From: a virus
IMG/VR virus record: IMGVR_UViG_3300009514_000579
Span: 1-26,972 of that record
Reading direction: 5' to 3' (one strand)
Length of the DNA: 26,972 bases
Shown here piece after piece: positions 6,820-14,465 of this stretch. The notes under the pieces are model-generated. The model saw nothing but the letters and a program-made list of their open reading frames with translations, was not told the origin of the DNA and did no database searches. How positions within the stretch are numbered: position 1 is the first letter of the stretch; each line of letters begins with the position of its first letter. Made by a program: the position numbers and the translations under genes.

Positions 6820-6967
6820 TAGGATTTTCCTTTTTTTTCAATTCAATATAATCTTTCAGTAATTTATTACACATTTCATTTAATGTTATATCGTTTTCGT
6901 GTGCTAATAATGCCAACTTTAATAAGACATCATTAGATAATTCTATTTCTACTTCCACGTTATTCAA
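6797..6967 (-). CDS. Small ribbon-helix-helix-like protein, TTG start
   Basis: A 56-residue frame opening with TTG at 6967, with AGAGGTG 4 nt upstream. The protein reads NNVEVEIELSNDVLLKLALL, then AHENDITLNEMCNKLLKDYI and a Lys/Asn-rich tail. One strand followed by two helices, with the ITLNEMCNKLL spacing, resembles Arc/CopG-type ribbon-helix-helix proteins and small proteins common in T4-like marine phages. It fills the only apparent gap in this part of the operon, 9 nt after the radical SAM gene, and overlaps the HAD gene by 23 nt. It could bind DNA or be a small structural or regulatory partner. The function is not established. Confidence 0.7.
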   Translation of the reverse strand: MNNVEVEIELSNDVLLKLALLAHENDITLNEMCNKLLKDYIELKKKENPNDNKSRC

Positions 6968-6976
6968 AATTCACCT

Positions 6977-8662
6977 CTATTCTTTCATATCAAGAATCTT
7001 TTCAATGTTATCCGTATCAATATATTCCCTAGCCTGTAAGAAATTCTCCATTGACATGGCCCCAAAATTTAAAGGTTCCCCATCACTGTTATGTAATACC
7101 TTTGTCGCATCATCCAGTTCCAATACATATGTATGAAATTTATCATCACAAATCGGCTCACCGTTATCATCATAACGGATACCGAAATTCTTAGTCAGCA
7201 TTTCCTTTGAAATAGTATCTTTGAACATAGCGGTGCCAGGGTACGCTGTCACTGTAAACATCTTCCTATTTACACTGTCAAACGCCTGTTGATATTCAAG
7301 AGTGCCTTTCGTTAAACCCTCTGTCATAAACTCTTGTTGCCATACAATAAAAGCCACACTGGTTTTCAGGTCTTTTAAAGTTTCCATAGGATAACTCATT
7401 ATCCATGTACAATTGGCATGTATACCAACATCCCTGCAATTCCTGATACCATTAAACATGGTAGTGGGAAAATCATACACTTCCCCGTTCACCTTTGTTG
7501 GTGTAAACCCGTTCTTTAAAATGTGACCACCTTTATTCATTCTTATCAATGTATTCTCTGAAGCAGATTCGGCCCCGAATCCAATGTAAATACATCCCGA
7601 CTTTGACATGGCCTTCACCCGTTCATCCGCTTCATCCAATCTAGTATGGGTACCCCACCTGATTGAATCCCTGTCAAAGCCATATTCAGAAAACACCCTC
7701 ACCATATCATTTATTCTAGGAACACTCACAGCAAAATTATCATCAGGAAATCCAATAAAGTCCACGTTGTATTTGTCTACATATTCTCGCATCTGTTTTG
7801 CAATATGTTCAGGTGACCTGATTCCATAATTCCGTTCACCTTGAGCACCACGATAACAGAAAGCACAAGCATAAGGACATCCCCTACTACTGACTGTTGT
7901 CAGACTTCTGTCCATTGTAAAGGATGTTGAAGAACTGTTGTTCGCCTTGCTTCCCCACACTGGTATCTTGATATAATCTTCAATAATATTATGACCAACT
8001 GGATCTGATTCTAACAAATCCCAAGAAGCATATGGAATATCATCCAGATTCTTAGGTCTATTTCCGCTATATAAAAATCTTGGTCTTTCTTCATCTGACA
8101 AGAAATAAGGACTCCATTTTAATATATTACCTTTAGAATATTGTCCACACTCTTTAGCCACCAATGAGTCTCTAGCAATCGAAATAATAACATCATCACC
8201 CTCTGAATGTGCTATACCATTCATCTCTGGTATCCAATTAAACAATCCTTGTTTTAATTCGGTTGCTAACCCCCCACCCGTTACCAGAAAACAATCAGGT
8301 AAAAGATTTCTAATTATTTTAGCGACATTTTCCTGCCATCTCAAAGTTGTTATCATACCAGAAAAGGCAACCAAATCTGGTTCTCCTTTTTGATGTATAT
8401 GTTTTTCAATCAGAAATTCAGATTCTTCCAATGTGAGGTGTCTATGAGAATTATCAGAAGTCTTAATTCGGTATCCATTCAAATCAATAATAGCAGGTTC
8501 GGCTCCATATTTCCTAAGTATCGAAGCTAGGATTCCTGGCCCTTCTGGCGGGGTGTTCGGCATAGCAGATTCTCTCAACGGCATGTTAATAAACAGAACC
8601 TTCAATCCAGAAAATTCATTATGACCAATAACGCCATTAATATCAAATGGGTGTCCTACCAA
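6977..8662 (-). CDS. B12-binding-type radical SAM enzyme
   Basis: A 561-residue protein with two recognisable parts. Residues 20-165 look like the cobalamin-binding Rossmann domain of class B radical SAM enzymes (KVLFINMPLR, PPEGPGILASILRKYGAEP, VTGGGLAT), but the DxHxxG cobalt-ligand motif is not evident. Residues 255-500 hold the radical SAM barrel with SRGCPYACAFCYRG, where C262, C266 and C269 bind the 4Fe-4S cluster. Such enzymes methylate or rearrange unreactive carbons. In this operon, a sugar or pathway intermediate is the likely substrate, but this is inference. The start is TTG at 8662, overlapping the stop of the SDR gene (TTGGTAG) with GGGGG upstream. Starting at the next Met would remove the first beta strand. 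Confidence 0.85.
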   Translation of the reverse strand: MVGHPFDINGVIGHNEFSGLKVLFINMPLRESAMPNTPPEGPGILASILRKYGAEPAIIDLNGYRIKTSDNSHRHLTLEESEFLIEKHIHQKGEPDLVAFSGMITTLRWQENVAKIIRNLLPDCFLVTGGGLATELKQGLFNWIPEMNGIAHSEGDDVIISIARDSLVAKECGQYSKGNILKWSPYFLSDEERPRFLYSGNRPKNLDDIPYASWDLLESDPVGHNIIEDYIKIPVWGSKANNSSSTSFTMDRSLTTVSSRGCPYACAFCYRGAQGERNYGIRSPEHIAKQMREYVDKYNVDFIGFPDDNFAVSVPRINDMVRVFSEYGFDRDSIRWGTHTRLDEADERVKAMSKSGCIYIGFGAESASENTLIRMNKGGHILKNGFTPTKVNGEVYDFPTTMFNGIRNCRDVGIHANCTWIMSYPMETLKDLKTSVAFIVWQQEFMTEGLTKGTLEYQQAFDSVNRKMFTVTAYPGTAMFKDTISKEMLTKNFGIRYDDNGEPICDDKFHTYVLELDDATKVLHNSDGEPLNFGAMSMENFLQAREYIDTDNIEKILDMKE

Positions 8663-9474
8663 ACTGTTTTACCCCCATCAATAATCAGGTTTTCCCCTGT
8701 CATATACGAACTAGCCTCTGAAGCCAAGAACATGATAGCACCCTTGTATTCGTCTATATTAGCCATCCTTCCCATAGGTATGATACTGGACAGCTTTTTC
8801 ACAAAGTCCTCTGGCTGGTGGTTAAAAACGCCTGTAGGGCTTAAACAATTGACCCTTATGTTTTTCTGTGCATAGTAAACTGCCAGATACTTAGTCATCC
8901 CTATCACCGCCCATTTTCCTGCTGAATAGGTAATAGGCTTTACATTCTGCTGATCCTCTGGAATACCCTCTTTTCGGTATATTCTCTGGTCTGGAGCTAT
9001 CACCCCCAAATCAGATGATATGTTAATTACCACCCCGCCACCATTTGATAACATCTGATTACATACGGCCTGAGATACCAGAAAAGTCCCGTTGATAATG
9101 GCATCCGTTCCTTCCTTCCAATATTCCTCTGTCATAGTCTCGAATCGAGCCTCATTTAGCAACCCGCCACCCTCTTTAACCTTTGGATCTTTTCCTGCAT
9201 TGTTGATAAGGATTTTAATGTTTCTAGGCATATGATGTAAGGCACCTTCTATTGATGCTCTTGAAGTAACATCCATGTAATGACCTTCGGCCACATGGCC
9301 ACCATATTTGTTATTCAATTTTTCTGCATTTTCTTGTGCTCTATCTAAATGATAATCAGCTAAATAAGCAAAACCATTTTGTTCAATAATTGCTTCCGCA
9401 TGTTTGGGAGCTAGAAACCCGCCACCACCTGTTATCAGTGCGGTCTTACCTGTTAAATCAAATAAATTGTTCAT
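8656..9474 (-). CDS. ptmA: PtmA-like short-chain dehydrogenase
   Basis: A 272-residue classical SDR. It has a glycine-rich ITGGGGFLA (14-22), NNAG (91-94), ISSDLG with the catalytic Ser, and Y183-SAG-K187. The C-terminal half (IRVNCLSPTGVFNHQPEDFV, IPMGRMANIDEYKGAIMFLA, SSYMTGENLIIDGG) closely resembles PtmA of the Campylobacter flagellin-modification cluster, which is tied to legionaminic acid biosynthesis. It probably oxidises or reduces a sugar or sugar phosphate feeding the nonulosonate branch; the exact step is not known. GGAG lies 7 nt before the ATG, inside the end of the isomerase gene (17-nt overlap). Confidence 0.87.
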   Translation of the reverse strand: MNNLFDLTGKTALITGGGGFLAPKHAEAIIEQNGFAYLADYHLDRAQENAEKLNNKYGGHVAEGHYMDVTSRASIEGALHHMPRNIKILINNAGKDPKVKEGGGLLNEARFETMTEEYWKEGTDAIINGTFLVSQAVCNQMLSNGGGVVINISSDLGVIAPDQRIYRKEGIPEDQQNVKPITYSAGKWAVIGMTKYLAVYYAQKNIRVNCLSPTGVFNHQPEDFVKKLSSIIPMGRMANIDEYKGAIMFLASEASSYMTGENLIIDGGKTVW

Positions 9475-10228
9475 GTAATTTCTCCACTATTTCAATATCC
9501 TGAAGCGATCTACCAACTTCCATACCATCTTGACCACGACCCGTTTGTAGTGTCCACAATCCATCATAATTATATTTACCTAATGTCTCAAAGATTTCTT
9601 GAAAAGGAGTATGCCACGCCATTTCTCCCAAAGTAACATTTTTACCAGTGATTATATCCTTATCCTTGATATGTACATTATCAATATGTTTATGAAACGT
9701 ATTGATGAAGTCTACATGATCAATACCTGCCATTTGAATGTTGCCTGTATCATAGGTCACTGTCATATGACCCACACTAAGAAGATCCTCTAGGTGTTCA
9801 ATGGTACAATCGGTTTCTAGGCTTAATGTGACACCAGCATCGGCATCCCAATAATCTTCTAAAACTTCCTTCATCTCTTTTCTTTTATCATCATCATCAA
9901 CATTTGATTCTTCCAAAATGGGAAAAGTTATCCTATCTATTTCCTGTGCTTGAACCATAGGGATTGTTAAATTCAATATCCTACGAATAGCCTGTATAGA
10001 AGAACCTGTTATATTATCAAGTCCAACAGAACTGATCGGAAAATCCCTTAAATTGCAATAAAAAAACGGATTACTTCTAAAGTAATTTTTATTGATAATC
10101 CATTCCATGTGTTCCAATTTAAGATAATCCAACCAATCAAATTCACTTTCCCATGTATCGAAAGGGAATTCTTGGATTAGTCCGTTTACAGGTCTGGACA
10201 ACCTGCCTTGTAATATACCTAGTTTCAT
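9458..10228 (-). CDS. Sugar phosphate isomerase/epimerase (xylose isomerase-like TIM barrel)
   Basis: A 256-residue TIM barrel of the AP-endonuclease-2/xylose isomerase-like family. Support comes from the start MKLGILQGRLS, the strand-end metal residues in LSLETD and VTYDTGN, and HIDNVHIKDK followed by a C-terminal DGLWTLQTGRG. Members isomerise or epimerise sugars, keto sugars or hydroxypyruvate using a divalent metal. Genes of this type occur next to PtmA-like SDR and NeuB genes in bacterial nonulosonate clusters, and the same pairing is seen here. Its ATG overlaps the methyltransferase stop codon (ATGA). The substrate is not determined. Confidence 0.82.
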   Translation of the reverse strand: MKLGILQGRLSRPVNGLIQEFPFDTWESEFDWLDYLKLEHMEWIINKNYFRSNPFFYCNLRDFPISSVGLDNITGSSIQAIRRILNLTIPMVQAQEIDRITFPILEESNVDDDDKRKEMKEVLEDYWDADAGVTLSLETDCTIEHLEDLLSVGHMTVTYDTGNIQMAGIDHVDFINTFHKHIDNVHIKDKDIITGKNVTLGEMAWHTPFQEIFETLGKYNYDGLWTLQTGRGQDGMEVGRSLQDIEIVEKLHEQFI

Positions 10229-10869
10229 TTTGTTGCCGTTCCTAGAACCATTAATTCAATTGACCACCGCACAAACTTATTTTCAAATCTTTTCAACTTA
10301 GGCTTGAAAAAGAACTGCAAAATTCTACTGAAGAATTTCAAGTATTTATGTTTCCATAAAACTGGCAATTGATAAAACAGTTCGGTTGATACTTGTTTAA
10401 ATCCTGTTATCGTCAACGCATCATGTAATGATGTTGTTGTATAGGGTTGGACATGAGTATAATCTTCATAGAACACGTTCTGTTGGGTTATCCAATCTGG
10501 ACTCAGTATAATCAACCTACCGCCCCTCTTTAATACTCGTTTACATTCACTTAAAAAATGCTCTGGATTGTGTATGTGTTCTATTACTGACTTGGAAAAG
10601 ACAACCGCAAAACTGTTATTCGGATATGGGAATTTGGCGGTTCCCAAATCATTAACCCTTCTGGTATACCTCCAGTATTTCTCCCTGTCGATTCCCTGTA
10701 CATGTAAACCCCGTCTTTTGAAAGTTTCTGTAAACAAGCCAGAACCACAACCAACATCCAGAAATCTTTGACCTTCTTTAAGTCCAAATCTCTTAATCAT
10801 GTATGCACAAAAATGTTCGGGATAATCCGTTTTCTTTTCATTAGCATATACTGTTTTCAAATAACTCAT
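10225..10869 (-). CDS. Class I SAM-dependent methyltransferase
   Basis: A 214-residue methyltransferase of the UbiE/type 11 kind. Motif I is FLDVGCGSGLF, followed by an acidic residue after beta-2 (VQGIDREKYW), then SFAVVFSKSVIEHIHNPEHF and LKRGGRLIILSPDW. The C-terminal 60 residues are basic and hydrophobic (LKFFSRILQFFFKPKLKRFE) and may touch the membrane or a large substrate. It sits in the carbohydrate operon next to a second methyltransferase, with ATGA overlaps on both sides, so O- or N-methylation of a sugar is likely. The acceptor cannot be told from sequence. Confidence 0.87.
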   Translation of the reverse strand: MSYLKTVYANEKKTDYPEHFCAYMIKRFGLKEGQRFLDVGCGSGLFTETFKRRGLHVQGIDREKYWRYTRRVNDLGTAKFPYPNNSFAVVFSKSVIEHIHNPEHFLSECKRVLKRGGRLIILSPDWITQQNVFYEDYTHVQPYTTTSLHDALTITGFKQVSTELFYQLPVLWKHKYLKFFSRILQFFFKPKLKRFENKFVRWSIELMVLGTATK

Positions 10870-11504
10870 TTAGTTCCCACCAATACATACTGAGTTCTTA
10901 TAATTCCATTACCAATATATTTAGGCAACGAATCTGTAGCTTTGTCTCTTTCAATGCTTACTTTAAAACCATATCGTTCAAAGAACCCGCATAAATGAGA
11001 AAATGAATGTTGTATCAACGGGTATGATTCTTTGGCCCCTGATTTATAAATCATATCAAAAACATCCTGCTCACCTAAGTATGTTCTTATTATACACAAC
11101 TCCCTTGTAGATTGAAGAATATTTTTGAGTGGCTGTTCTCTTGAAGTGAGATGTTCCAATACCGCAGATGTTACTGATATGTCACTTTCAGGTAAATCTT
11201 TTTTAGTAATATCCAAATTAATAATATGAGCTTCAGGATATTTTTTTCTAAAGACATCTAAATATTGTTCTTCAATGTCAAAACCACGATAGCTCAAAAA
11301 TGATTTTCTTCTCAACAACCCTTTATAAAACTGACCAACGTTACAGCCAATATCGTTTAAAATCTTCGGGCTAGATCGTACACTGAATTTATTGTGATTT
11401 CCAATTATATCCAGAAATTGCTCAACCCAATCCAAATACTCATTATCGAGCCTGTGGGTTACAGCATCAAGATATTCCTGATTCTGTGTATCATGAAAAG
11501 ACAT
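10866..11504 (-). CDS. Second SAM-dependent methyltransferase-like protein
   Basis: A 212-residue Rossmann protein with a methyltransferase motif I (LNDIGCNVGQFYKGL), an acidic beta-2 end (RGFDIEEQY) and a beta-4 region SVTSAVLEHLTSREQPL. It differs from its neighbour and is not a recent duplicate. GGAGG lies 7 nt before the ATG, which overlaps the VOC gene stop (TAATG). Methylation of a sugar or of the glycan end is plausible from context. A lost or altered activity cannot be excluded, because motif I is only partly canonical. Confidence 0.78.
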   Translation of the reverse strand: MSFHDTQNQEYLDAVTHRLDNEYLDWVEQFLDIIGNHNKFSVRSSPKILNDIGCNVGQFYKGLLRRKSFLSYRGFDIEEQYLDVFRKKYPEAHIINLDITKKDLPESDISVTSAVLEHLTSREQPLKNILQSTRELCIIRTYLGEQDVFDMIYKSGAKESYPLIQHSFSHLCGFFERYGFKVSIERDKATDSLPKYIGNGIIRTQYVLVGTK

Positions 11505-11884
11505 TACAGTTCCTCCACTAACTCAAGAATAAACCCGTTGGGATCATAACAAAAAGCAACCTTTACCTTACCATCATCTGATAGTTTAGGATGAACAAAA
11601 AATCTCATTTTGCCAATCTCCTTATAGGCTTCATCCAAGTCAAGAACCTGTAAACATAAGTGACTACTTTTTCGATCATCAACTTCTTTGTCTTGACCCA
11701 CCAATTCCAAAACCTCTCCGCTTGAAGTTCTGAGCTTGATAACTGTGAGAACTCCAAAGGAATTTTCCCAATTTTCAGTAGCCCTGTAAAATACCTCAAA
11801 GCCTAGCTTGATGTAAAAATCTACGGTATCTCTCAGGTCTTTATTATATACATAGATACCAGTATGTCTAATCCTTGTTATCAT
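11504..11884 (-). CDS. VOC-family metalloprotein (glyoxalase/epimerase fold)
   Basis: A 126-residue protein with two beta-alpha-beta-beta-beta repeats of the vicinal oxygen chelate fold. The four expected metal ligands are all present: H7 (IRHTGIY), E60 (VLELVG), H75 (SSHLCLQV) and E121 (FILELVEE). This set is that of glyoxalase I and methylmalonyl-CoA epimerase. The ATG at 11884 is chosen because AGAGGGGG lies 6 nt upstream; the TTG just before it is not needed. It overlaps the aminotransferase gene by 17 nt. In this cluster it could epimerise or isomerise a keto sugar, but its substrate is unknown. Confidence 0.83.
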   Translation of the reverse strand: MITRIRHTGIYVYNKDLRDTVDFYIKLGFEVFYRATENWENSFGVLTVIKLRTSSGEVLELVGQDKEVDDRKSSHLCLQVLDLDEAYKEIGKMRFFVHPKLSDDGKVKVAFCYDPNGFILELVEEL

Positions 11885-13052
11885 CAATAACCCCCTCTAA
11901 AATCTTCAGTCCTGTAACAAGATGTTGATTTGTAATAGTAAGCGGTGGCCCCAACTTAACTGATTCTATTCCAGTATGTACCAGTAAAACCCCATGATAC
12001 ATACATTCCATACATACCTTGGTGGCTAGTTCTTCATCCTTAAAAATAAGACTCGCCAACATCCCTTTACAATTAATCTCTTTAATCACCTCATGGTGTT
12101 TTCTAGAAATGGTATGTAGCATATCACTGAAAATCTTTTCTTTGACATTCAATTCTGGAGTTATTATTTTTTCCAATTCCTCCAGCACCGCTAGTCCAGA
12201 AGCGCAACACAACGGATTCGCAGAATGGGTACTGCTCATTTCCCCGACTTCAGGCAGATCCATAATATCTTTTCTTCCCAAAACTCCTGACAACGGCAAC
12301 CCTCCACCGATAGCCTTTCCTATACATATCAAATCAGGTACAACATCATAATGCTGGTAACCAAACATTTTTCCCGTTCTCCAGAAACCTGCTTGTATTT
12401 CATCAAAGCAAACACAAACATTTCTAACCTGAAAATGGTCACACAAATCCTGTACATATTTCTTGGGTAAAAATCTAGCAGACCATCCCTGATAGGTTTC
12501 AATCATCACACCAGCAATTTCTGAAACATCAACTCTTAACTTTTTAAAATCTTCCAAGAAATCAGAATCCTTATCGGGAAATGGCAACTGAAGAAAATCT
12601 TCATGTTCATAAAAACCCGATCCTTTCATTAAATCTGCACCCATTGTTCTACCATGCATAGAACCTTGGAATGAAATAATTTTCTTCTTACCAGTTTTCA
12701 TTCTCATTAACCTGATAGCCGTTTCTGTAGCCTCTGTTCCTGATGAAAGTAAAAAGGCTTTCTCACAGAATGGGGGCGTAACCTCTATCAGCTTTTTCAA
12801 AAACTGATACCTTAAACTGTGTGGATATGTATAGGAATGTAACAACTGTTTATCTAGTGCTTTTCGTATCGCCCTTCTGACTCTCTTATTAGCATGGCCA
12901 ACATTCATCACAAATATCGTAGAAGTAAAATCAATATATTTCTTACCCATATCATCCGTAACCAGATCATTCTTGGCATTTTTCCACACAACGGGCAACA
13001 TAGGATGCATTGACTTCGGTTCCAACTTTCTTAACATCTTGAAAAAATTCAT
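11868..13052 (-). CDS. Class III PLP-dependent aminotransferase
   Basis: A 394-residue enzyme of the acetylornithine / glutamate-1-semialdehyde aminotransferase class. It shows SSGTEATE (103-110) for phosphate binding, SMHGRT, CFDEIQAGFWRTG with D218 against the pyridine nitrogen, and the Schiff-base Lys246 in CIGKAIGGGLPLSG. The catalytic set looks intact. Class III enzymes normally aminate aldehydes at chain ends, and homologues annotated as aminomutases occur in many surface-polysaccharide clusters beside cytidylyltransferases, as here. Its ATG overlaps the CMP-sugar synthetase stop (ATGA). It may aminate a terminal carbon of a sugar or make an amino-alkyl substituent; this is inference. 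Confidence 0.88.
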   Translation of the reverse strand: MNFFKMLRKLEPKSMHPMLPVVWKNAKNDLVTDDMGKKYIDFTSTIFVMNVGHANKRVRRAIRKALDKQLLHSYTYPHSLRYQFLKKLIEVTPPFCEKAFLLSSGTEATETAIRLMRMKTGKKKIISFQGSMHGRTMGADLMKGSGFYEHEDFLQLPFPDKDSDFLEDFKKLRVDVSEIAGVMIETYQGWSARFLPKKYVQDLCDHFQVRNVCVCFDEIQAGFWRTGKMFGYQHYDVVPDLICIGKAIGGGLPLSGVLGRKDIMDLPEVGEMSSTHSANPLCCASGLAVLEELEKIITPELNVKEKIFSDMLHTISRKHHEVIKEINCKGMLASLIFKDEELATKVCMECMYHGVLLVHTGIESVKLGPPLTITNQHLVTGLKILEGVIDDNKD

Positions 13053-13750
13053 CTTTTACTCACTAGGTATTCCAGATAATCAAATTCCTCCTGACTATCT
13101 ATTTCAACCGCTTTTTCTGTTACAAATTTATATACCATATTACCGTATGTTGTTTTAGTATCTATAATAGTTTTAACGGTAACAATATCAATATAACCAT
13201 TAGGAACATAACATACATCATATAATTCTTTAGGTTTATTTGCCCCCTCATGATCACCACCCATGTATGGTTCAATATGAACATTTGAAAAGCGTTCTCC
13301 AATCCTCACAGGTTTACACATTTTTTCAGGTGGCTCACTCAACACATGTACAGAACGCATTGACGAACATTTATATTTATTATCCAAAAAATAATTAATA
13401 GCTTTAGATAAAACGCTAACCTCCCGCAATGGAGTGGTGGGTCTTAACAAAACAATACCATCATTAATATCCAACTCCTGCGTATATATAAAATGAAGTA
13501 AATAATCCAAATCAACCGCCGTATCCGTACAACAAAAATCAGGTCTGGTTATTACTTTGGCTCCGTAGGAAGTTGCCAAATCCACATAATCCCCGCTGTC
13601 AGTAGTAACATAAGTCTCGATAATTTCTGGACAATTTAATGAATCATTAATCGAATATGCTAGGACAGGAAGGTTAGCCAACATCTTTATGTTCTTATTA
13701 GGAACGCTCTTTGACCCACTTCTAGCTGGAATTAAACTATAAATATCCAT
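13049..13750 (-). CDS. neuA: CMP-nonulosonate (acylneuraminate) cytidylyltransferase
   Basis: A 233-residue nucleotidyltransferase with the N-terminal CTP-binding IPARSGSKSVPNKN (7-20), LLRPTTPLR (102-109) and a C-terminal VEIDSQEEFDYLE whose D218 corresponds to a metal-binding Asp of CMP-NeuAc synthetases. It activates a nonulosonic acid by coupling it to CMP. Family members act on sialic, legionaminic or pseudaminic acid; the closest subtype cannot be set by eye. A run of G (AAGGGGG) lies 7 nt before the ATG. It lies directly between the GT42/MptE-like gene and the aminotransferase, overlapping both, which supports a shared nonulosonate pathway with the NeuB-like gene farther downstream. 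Confidence 0.9.
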   Translation of the reverse strand: MDIYSLIPARSGSKSVPNKNIKMLANLPVLAYSINDSLNCPEIIETYVTTDSGDYVDLATSYGAKVITRPDFCCTDTAVDLDYLLHFIYTQELDINDGIVLLRPTTPLREVSVLSKAINYFLDNKYKCSSMRSVHVLSEPPEKMCKPVRIGERFSNVHIEPYMGGDHEGANKPKELYDVCYVPNGYIDIVTVKTIIDTKTTYGNMVYKFVTEKAVEIDSQEEFDYLEYLVSKR

Positions 13751-14465
13751 CTATTGCCCCCTTATCCAATACATCATAAAAAGCATCTCTGGCCAGATTA
13801 ACAATGTTAGTATCAACTTTTTTTGCAGACTCTTTTAATATCCTGAGATCATCCAAAATCCTATCCAAATACGAACTTAATTCAGAACTGGTATTTCTGA
13901 AATTACTCTTATTCTTGGCGTACCCTTTCTTGTAATCCAAATCCAAACCAGCAACATACACAGGATTACAACCCAACAACACCCCCAAGGCTATCATGTG
14001 CAAAGCAACCGTATCACCCGAACTGTAATGATCTGAGTAACCTGTGTATTTCTGGACTTCCTCTTGAATAGTCAACCTGTCCTGAATCCTGTCACAACAT
14101 CTACCAGTACCGCATTTCTTCTGATTAAAATGTCTTTGATCATAAGGCAAATAATTACATATAATATGGCCCTCTACCCAATCTCTAGGAGTCAAATCTA
14201 CGGAATCGGCATAAACAACCGTTGTATTCCACCTGTTTAACTTTGAACTATTTCTTAACATAGTTTCTATGGTATTAGCATAAACAATATAATCGGGAAT
14301 TTGTGAATGAAAACTATCCCACTCATTACAATCAATAAGAACAAAATTATTATTTTTGTAATCATCCAACCTCCCAAGATGCTCATTTAAACTTGGGCCA
14401 TGTGCCATTACTAAACAAGGCCGACCTTTATGTTTATCAATAACATCAGAAAAAAGCAACATCAT
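13737..14465 (-). CDS. MptE/GT42-like protein, candidate nonulosonate transferase
   Basis: A 242-residue Rossmann-type protein. VMAHGPSLNEHLGRLD (19-34) resembles the GNGPSL nucleotide-binding start of GT42 sialyltransferases and of Maf/MptE (DUF115) proteins. SSGDTVALHMIALGVLLGCN followed by PVYVAGLDLDY (148-178) resembles the second hallmark of that group, the SG....AIALG..EIY..G.D.. pattern. It overlaps the CMP-sugar synthetase gene by 14 nt, the position expected for the transferase that uses its product. Two Cys-rich spots (KKCGTGRCCDR) are unusual. An alternative reading is a pyrophosphokinase-like MptE with no transferase role. No strong ribosome binding site; the ATG overlaps the upstream stop. 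Confidence 0.65.
   Translation of the reverse strand: MMLLFSDVIDKHKGRPCLVMAHGPSLNEHLGRLDDYKNNNFVLIDCNEWDSFHSQIPDYIVYANTIETMLRNSSKLNRWNTTVVYADSVDLTPRDWVEGHIICNYLPYDQRHFNQKKCGTGRCCDRIQDRLTIQEEVQKYTGYSDHYSSGDTVALHMIALGVLLGCNPVYVAGLDLDYKKGYAKNKSNFRNTSSELSSYLDRILDDLRILKESAKKVDTNIVNLARDAFYDVLDKGAIDGYL

Noticed and set aside
11605-11799. Several 60-110-residue open frames on both strands within the sugar genes
   Set aside because: They lie wholly inside well-supported genes, lack ribosome binding sites and family features, and are shadows.
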